The notes beneath the pieces were generated by a model. The model had not been told where the DNA came from and made no database searches. It worked only from the letters and a program-made list of their open reading frames with translations. A program made the translations under genes and the position numbers. Of a stretch of DNA of 8,707 nt, positions 4,952 through 8,707 are shown in pieces; within the stretch, counting starts at the first letter, position 1; each line of letters begins with the position of its first letter. Where the stretch lies: NCBI GenBank assembly GCA_947306375.1, contig CAMZGJ010000046.1, positions 1 through 8,707 of the forward strand. Direction: 5' to 3'. The DNA is from an uncultured Spirochaetales bacterium (lineage in GTDB: Bacteria > Spirochaetota > Spirochaetia > Sphaerochaetales > Sphaerochaetaceae).

Positions 4952-7069
4952 ATGGCTAAAAACAACTGTGCTGAAACATTCGGATCTCTGGTTTTCAATG
5001 ACGCGGCAATGAAAAAGTATCTTCCCGAAGATGCCTACAATGCCCTGCGTTCAAGTGTCAGTGAAGGAAGGGACATGGACCTGCATACGGCAAACACCGT
5101 TGCAGAGGGAATGAAGGAATGGGCCCTGGAACAGGGTGCCACACACTTTACCCACTGGTTCCAGCCCCTCACGGGCGCCACTGCGGAAAAGCACTCCGCC
5201 TTCCTCTCTCCGGATGCCAACGGCAGGGCCATAATGGAGTTCAGCGGAAAGGAGCTGATAAAGGGCGAGCCAGATGCCTCCAGCTTCCCCTCCGGCGGCC
5301 TGAGGGCCACCTTCGAGGCCAGGGGCTACACTGCATGGGACACCACAAGCTATGCCTTCATAAAGGAAGGCACTCTTTGCATTCCCACCGCCTTCTGTTC
5401 ATACAGCGGAGACGCTCTGGACAAGAAGACTCCCCTTCTCAAGTCAATGGAAGCCCTGAATGAGCAGGCTCTGAGAATTCTCAGACTCTTCGGAGTTACA
5501 GATGTGAAGAAGGTCTTCCCGTCAGTCGGTCTTGAACAGGAGTACTTTCTTGTGGACAAGGAACTGTTTCTCAGAAGGCCCGACCTGAAGATCTGCGGAA
5601 GAACACTCATAGGAGCGGCCCCTTCCAAGGGCCAGGAACTTGACGACCACTATTTCGGAGCAATCAGACCCAGGGTTCTGAAGTTCATGAAGAAACTGGA
5701 CGAGCACCTTTGGAAACTGGGCATTCCGGCAAAGATGGAACACAATGAGGCAGCACCCGCACAGCATGAGCTTGTTTCGGTGCATGCCACGGCAAATATA
5801 AGCGTTGACCAGAACCAGTTGATGATGGAGGAGATGAAGAACATTGCAGATTCCATGAATCTTGCATGCCTTCTCCATGAAAAGCCCTTTGCCGGTGTGA
5901 ACGGCTCGGGCAAGCACAACAACTGGTCGCTTCAGACAGACACCGGCGTGAACCTGTTGGAACCCGGGGACTCCCCTGCAGAGAACGCGCAGTTCCTGCT
6001 GTTCCTCACCGCGGTTATCAGGGCAACGGACAAGTATCAGAGACTTCTCAGACTGAGTGCTGCCAGTGCCAGCAATGACTGCCGTCTGGGCGGCGAGGAA
6101 GCTCCTCCCTCAATAATCTCCATCTTCCTGGGAAGTGAGCTCACCTCCGTGATGGATCTGATTGCAAAGGGAGTGAGGGCAAAGGCTGCAGAGAAGCAGG
6201 CCATGGACCTGAGCGTCCACGCCATTCCCAGTTTTCCAAAGGACAGCACGGACCGTAACCGGACAAGCCCCATGGCCTTTACCGGCAATAAGTTCGAGTT
6301 CAGAATGCCCGGCTCAAGCTTCAACGCAGCCGGTCCCAACATTGTGCTCAACGCCGCGGTGGCGGAGGTTCTCAGTGATTTTGCAGACACACTTGAGGCT
6401 GCCGGATGCAGATCCGAAAAGGAATTTGAGACTGAGGTATTGAAACTTGTGGGCAGGTCCTACACCAGGCACAGGAAGATTATCTTCAACGGCAACAATT
6501 ACGATGAGAAGTGGGTACAGGAGGCCGAGGGCCGCGGACTTGCCAACCTCAGAACAACTTACGAAGCTGCCCAGGTCATTACCGACCCCAAGTTCGTGAA
6601 GGTGATGTCCAGATTCGGAGTTCTTGGAGAAACAGAACTTGAGTGCAGACGGGATGTGATTCTGGACGGTTACTGCAAGACAATAACCATTGAGGCGCGC
6701 ACGCTTTTGGACATGGTCCTCAAGCATGTTGTTCCTGATTCAGAGAAATACCTGAAGACACTGATGGAGGCTCAGATAGCATTTGAAAACCTGGGTTTCC
6801 CGGAAAGTGCGTCTTCCGGCAGGATGGATACCATCAACATGACCAACGGCAGGATTGAGAACCTGAGGGTCAGCGCCGCTGCTCTCTCTGAGAGCCTGGG
6901 ACTTGCCGTCGCCATGTCATCTGACCGGAGCAGGCATGCCGAATTCTGCGGCACCGTACTGCGCAGCCGGATGGCCGCCATACGTGTGGACTGCGACTGG
7001 CTTGAGACAAACTGTCCTGCAGACATCTGGTCACTGCCCACTTATCAGGATTTGCTTTTCAGCGTTTGA
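4952..7069 (+). CDS. glnN: Glutamine synthetase type III
   Basis: A 705-residue cytosolic enzyme that joins ammonia to glutamate using ATP to make glutamine. The length and motifs are those of the large GSIII family (about 700 residues), not GSI or GSII. The N-terminus EIFGS-like segment is AETFGSLVFNDAAMKKYLP (7-25). Further signatures are FPSGGLRATFEARGYTAWD (112-130), GLEQEYFLVD (193-202, metal-binding Glu residues), HNEAAPAQHE (264-273), the GSIII signature HEKPFAGVNGSGKHNNWSL (309-327) and NRTSPMAFTGNKFEFRMPGSS (436-456). The GSIII C-terminal helical extension is present and the frame is intact. ATG 4952 gives the expected family start; no Shine-Dalgarno precedes it. GSIII enzymes lack the adenylylation control of enteric GSI, so control is probably at transcription, consistent with the operator-like cluster upstream. 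No P-II or ammonium-transporter gene is next to it. Confidence 0.97.
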   Translation: MAKNNCAETFGSLVFNDAAMKKYLPEDAYNALRSSVSEGRDMDLHTANTVAEGMKEWALEQGATHFTHWFQPLTGATAEKHSAFLSPDANGRAIMEFSGKELIKGEPDASSFPSGGLRATFEARGYTAWDTTSYAFIKEGTLCIPTAFCSYSGDALDKKTPLLKSMEALNEQALRILRLFGVTDVKKVFPSVGLEQEYFLVDKELFLRRPDLKICGRTLIGAAPSKGQELDDHYFGAIRPRVLKFMKKLDEHLWKLGIPAKMEHNEAAPAQHELVSVHATANISVDQNQLMMEEMKNIADSMNLACLLHEKPFAGVNGSGKHNNWSLQTDTGVNLLEPGDSPAENAQFLLFLTAVIRATDKYQRLLRLSAASASNDCRLGGEEAPPSIISIFLGSELTSVMDLIAKGVRAKAAEKQAMDLSVHAIPSFPKDSTDRNRTSPMAFTGNKFEFRMPGSSFNAAGPNIVLNAAVAEVLSDFADTLEAAGCRSEKEFETEVLKLVGRSYTRHRKIIFNGNNYDEKWVQEAEGRGLANLRTTYEAAQVITDPKFVKVMSRFGVLGETELECRRDVILDGYCKTITIEARTLLDMVLKHVVPDSEKYLKTLMEAQIAFENLGFPESASSGRMDTINMTNGRIENLRVSAAALSESLGLAVAMSSDRSRHAEFCGTVLRSRMAAIRVDCDWLETNCPADIWSLPTYQDLLFSV

Positions 7070-7080
7070 AAATACATAAT
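7052..7080 (+). promoter_or_regulatory. Possible promoter of the patatin gene
   Basis: TTGCTT (7052-7057, 3 of 6), a 17-nt spacer and CATAAT (7075-7080, 5 of 6) overlap the end of glnN. A start near 7087 would give a leader of about 32 nt containing the hairpin at 7093-7108. Co-transcription with glnN is the alternative, since no terminator with a T run separates the genes. Confidence 0.4.
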
Positions 7081-7092
7081 TAATGTGGATAT

Positions 7093-7108
7093 CGGGGGAT
7101 TCTCCCCG
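7093..7108 (+). other. Short GC hairpin beside the patatin Shine-Dalgarno
   Basis: CGGGGG-ATTC-TCCCCG folds into a 6-bp stem (one G-T wobble) with a 4-nt loop, ending 1 nt before GGAGG. The nearest T run (TTTT) comes only after the Shine-Dalgarno, so it is not a convincing glnN terminator. It may limit ribosome access or protect the 5' end. Confidence 0.45.
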
Positions 7109-7109
7109 C

Positions 7110-7114
7110 GGAGG
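7110..7114 (+). promoter_or_regulatory. Shine-Dalgarno of the patatin gene
   Basis: GGAGG lies 4 nt before the ATG at 7119. This is slightly close but clear, and it supports the start directly at the signal peptide. Confidence 0.75.
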
Positions 7115-7118
7115 TTTT

Positions 7119-8707
7119 ATGAAAAAACTGCTTACCGTTCTTTTGATTCTTGCAATTGCCTGCACGGCTGTCTTTGCCCGTGAAGGTGAAAGACCCAAGG
7201 TTGCCATTGTACTCGGCGGCGGCGGTGCAAAGGGTATTGCGCATATTGCCCTTCTGGAGAAGATTGAGGAACTGGGAATTCCCGTGGACAAGGTCTACGG
7301 AACAAGTATGGGAGCGCTGATCGGCGGTCTTTATGCCGCGGGTTACACTCCCAAGGAAATTGAAAGTCTGGTCTACAACAATGACCTTGAAAGGCTGTTC
7401 ACCGCCTTCCTTGCAAGCGGTTACAATGAGGTTCTGGATCCGTTCAACTTCAACACCAACAACCTGATTTCCTTCTCTTTGGATGAAGGCGTAGGCGGAA
7501 TCAACGGTCTGATAGATGACTACATGATTCTCAACTTCTTCTACAAGTACGTGGGCAATGTCCCCGACAATCTGGATTTTGAGACCCAGCTGCCCATTGC
7601 ATTCAACTGCAACGCCATAGACATGCTGACCGGAGAGGAAACTGTTTTTGTAGGCGGTTCCCTTGTTTCCGCCATGCGTGCAAGTATGAGTATTCCCGTT
7701 GTCTTTGAACCGCTGATTACCGATACGGAGGTATACATGGACGGCGGAATGACAGCAAACCTTCCCGTACACCTTGCCATTGAGGACGGTTATGACATTA
7801 TTATTGCCGAAACTGTAGGCAATCCGAAGGAGCTTACCCCGGAAGACTACAAGACATTCTCGGGCATGCTCAACGGCCTGATTACCATTATTGTAAAGAA
7901 GGGAGTTCTGGAAGAACCTGAAAAGGCAACTCTCTACATTCCCATAGACACCAAGGACAACACCACTCTGGGATTCGGAAGAGCGCTGGAAATTCTTGAG
8001 TGCGGCCGTGAGTCCGTTGCAAAGTACGAGTTTGAGCTTAAGGCCATTGCAGACAGGTTTGAAGAGTCCGAGAAGGTCTTCCCCGATCCGGACAGAATCG
8101 GTGAGTACTTCCTCAGATATAAGGAGATAAACAGAGGAGAAGACTTTAAGTCCTCCAAGGAGAGCAACAGAGAGGATCTCTTTGCAAAGACAAGAGTTTC
8201 ACTGGGTCTATTCGGAGGCTTCAGTTTCACCTTCACCATAGACAAGGACCAGGAAGTATCCGATCAGTCCAAGTTTGCAGTCTTCCCCACGGCAAGTGCC
8301 AGAGCCTTTATCAAGAACATAAAGGATTCCCGTGTAAGTCTTGACCTCAGACTGAAGGGAGCCGTGAACAGAGAGTTGGCTCTTTCAGGACTGGCAATGA
8401 TAAGGCTTACCCCGGACTACGGCGAGAGACTCTACCTCACAACAGGTCTGGATGCAAAGATGGGCTCGTTCTCAAGTTTTACCGACATCATGTCAGTGAT
8501 GACTGTGAATGTTACCGAGTACATGTTTGACGGAAATGTGGGACTAAAGCTGACAAACGAGGAAAGCCACATCCTGAACCTTATTGCAAATGCAAAAGTG
8601 TTCGGAGGTCATGACAGCGTGAGAACCTATGAGCAGAATCCGCTCAGGACATGGTCTTTCCTGCCCTCCCTTGAGTTCAATGCCGTATGGTACCCCGGAT
8701 ACAGCAC
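7119..8707 (+). CDS. Patatin-like phospholipase with probable outer-membrane barrel (C-terminus outside the window)
   Basis: 529 complete codons are visible; the frame is open at the window end. Residues 1-20 form a signal peptide (MKKLLTVLLILAIACTAVFA). The patatin lipid-acylhydrolase domain spans about 26-300: oxyanion loop GGGGAKG (33-39), nucleophile Ser63 in GTSMG (61-65), catalytic Asp208 in the DGG motif (YMDGGM), completing the Ser-Asp dyad. RPKVAIVLGGGGAKGIAHIALLE and GTSMGALIGGLYAAGYT closely resemble PlpD/FplA/RssA-type bacterial patatins. After a charged segment (about 300-355), residues from about 356 show alternating polar and apolar beta-strand patterns rich in Gly and aromatics, as in an outer-membrane barrel; this suggests a type Vd-like layout, but I see no convincing POTRA between the two parts. 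Cys15 after LAIA leaves a lipoprotein as a less likely alternative. It lies 49 bp after glnN on the same strand. Confidence 0.9.
   Translation, partial: MKKLLTVLLILAIACTAVFAREGERPKVAIVLGGGGAKGIAHIALLEKIEELGIPVDKVYGTSMGALIGGLYAAGYTPKEIESLVYNNDLERLFTAFLASGYNEVLDPFNFNTNNLISFSLDEGVGGINGLIDDYMILNFFYKYVGNVPDNLDFETQLPIAFNCNAIDMLTGEETVFVGGSLVSAMRASMSIPVVFEPLITDTEVYMDGGMTANLPVHLAIEDGYDIIIAETVGNPKELTPEDYKTFSGMLNGLITIIVKKGVLEEPEKATLYIPIDTKDNTTLGFGRALEILECGRESVAKYEFELKAIADRFEESEKVFPDPDRIGEYFLRYKEINRGEDFKSSKESNREDLFAKTRVSLGLFGGFSFTFTIDKDQEVSDQSKFAVFPTASARAFIKNIKDSRVSLDLRLKGAVNRELALSGLAMIRLTPDYGERLYLTTGLDAKMGSFSSFTDIMSVMTVNVTEYMFDGNVGLKLTNEESHILNLIANAKVFGGHDSVRTYEQNPLRTWSFLPSLEFNAVWYPGYS

Noticed and set aside
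5522..6727. Several minus-strand open frames inside glnN
   Set aside because: GlnN is complete with all GSIII motifs; the antisense frames have no start signals or domains.
7080..7772. Minus-strand open frame of 230 codons opposite the start of the patatin gene
   Set aside because: The plus strand here encodes signal peptide, GGGGAKG, GTSMG and DGG motifs in one frame. The opposite frame has no family resemblance and is a shadow.
1..8707. Search for mobile elements, CRISPR arrays, tRNA/rRNA and signs of transfer
   Set aside because: No transposase-like protein, target-site duplications, regularly spaced repeats, or tRNA/rRNA-like sequence was seen, and codon use looks uniform across the genes.

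Overview
The window looks like a piece of a bacterial chromosome carrying housekeeping and amino-acid metabolism genes. I see no phage, IS, CRISPR, tRNA or rRNA. Base composition is mixed, close to half GC, and arginine is written mostly AGA/AGG. Several traits suggest a Gram-negative, possibly host- or gut-associated bacterium, and a spirochaete of the Treponema/Sphaerochaeta type is my best guess: a type III glutamine synthetase, short SerA, RecO N-terminus, secreted Mip-type FKBP, and a patatin joined to a probable outer-membrane barrel. This placement is inferred from protein resemblance alone and is not secure.

Positions 1-4849 are all on the minus strand. Reading in the direction of transcription (from 4849 down), they hold a DUF554 membrane protein, a PutP-type sodium/proline symporter, a secreted FKBP-type prolyl isomerase, and a compact operon of serA (3-phosphoglycerate dehydrogenase), an Lrp/AsnC regulator and the start of recO, which runs off the window. 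serA has a near-consensus promoter, a GC-rich leader hairpin and a strong Shine-Dalgarno. The next two junctions are a 1-nt stop/start overlap and a 3-nt gap, so the three genes are probably co-transcribed and translationally coupled. putP appears to have its own promoter and a downstream hairpin terminator.

Positions 4850-4951 form a divergent promoter region with a cluster of TTGAAG half-sites in alternating orientation. To its right, on the plus strand, lie glnN (type III glutamine synthetase, complete) and a patatin-like phospholipase with signal peptide and beta-rich C-terminal part, cut by the window end at 8707.

Functionally, much of the window concerns nitrogen and amino acids: proline uptake (PutP), serine synthesis (SerA) with a linked amino-acid-responsive regulator (Lrp), and ammonia assimilation (GlnN). 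The FKBP and patatin are envelope proteins.

The most interesting points are regulatory. Three genes (FKBP, DUF554, glnN) lack a Shine-Dalgarno and have a good -10 box only 6-10 nt before the ATG, which predicts leaderless or almost leaderless mRNAs. Others (serA, lrp, patatin) have clear Shine-Dalgarno sites. I found no convincing entirely new system.
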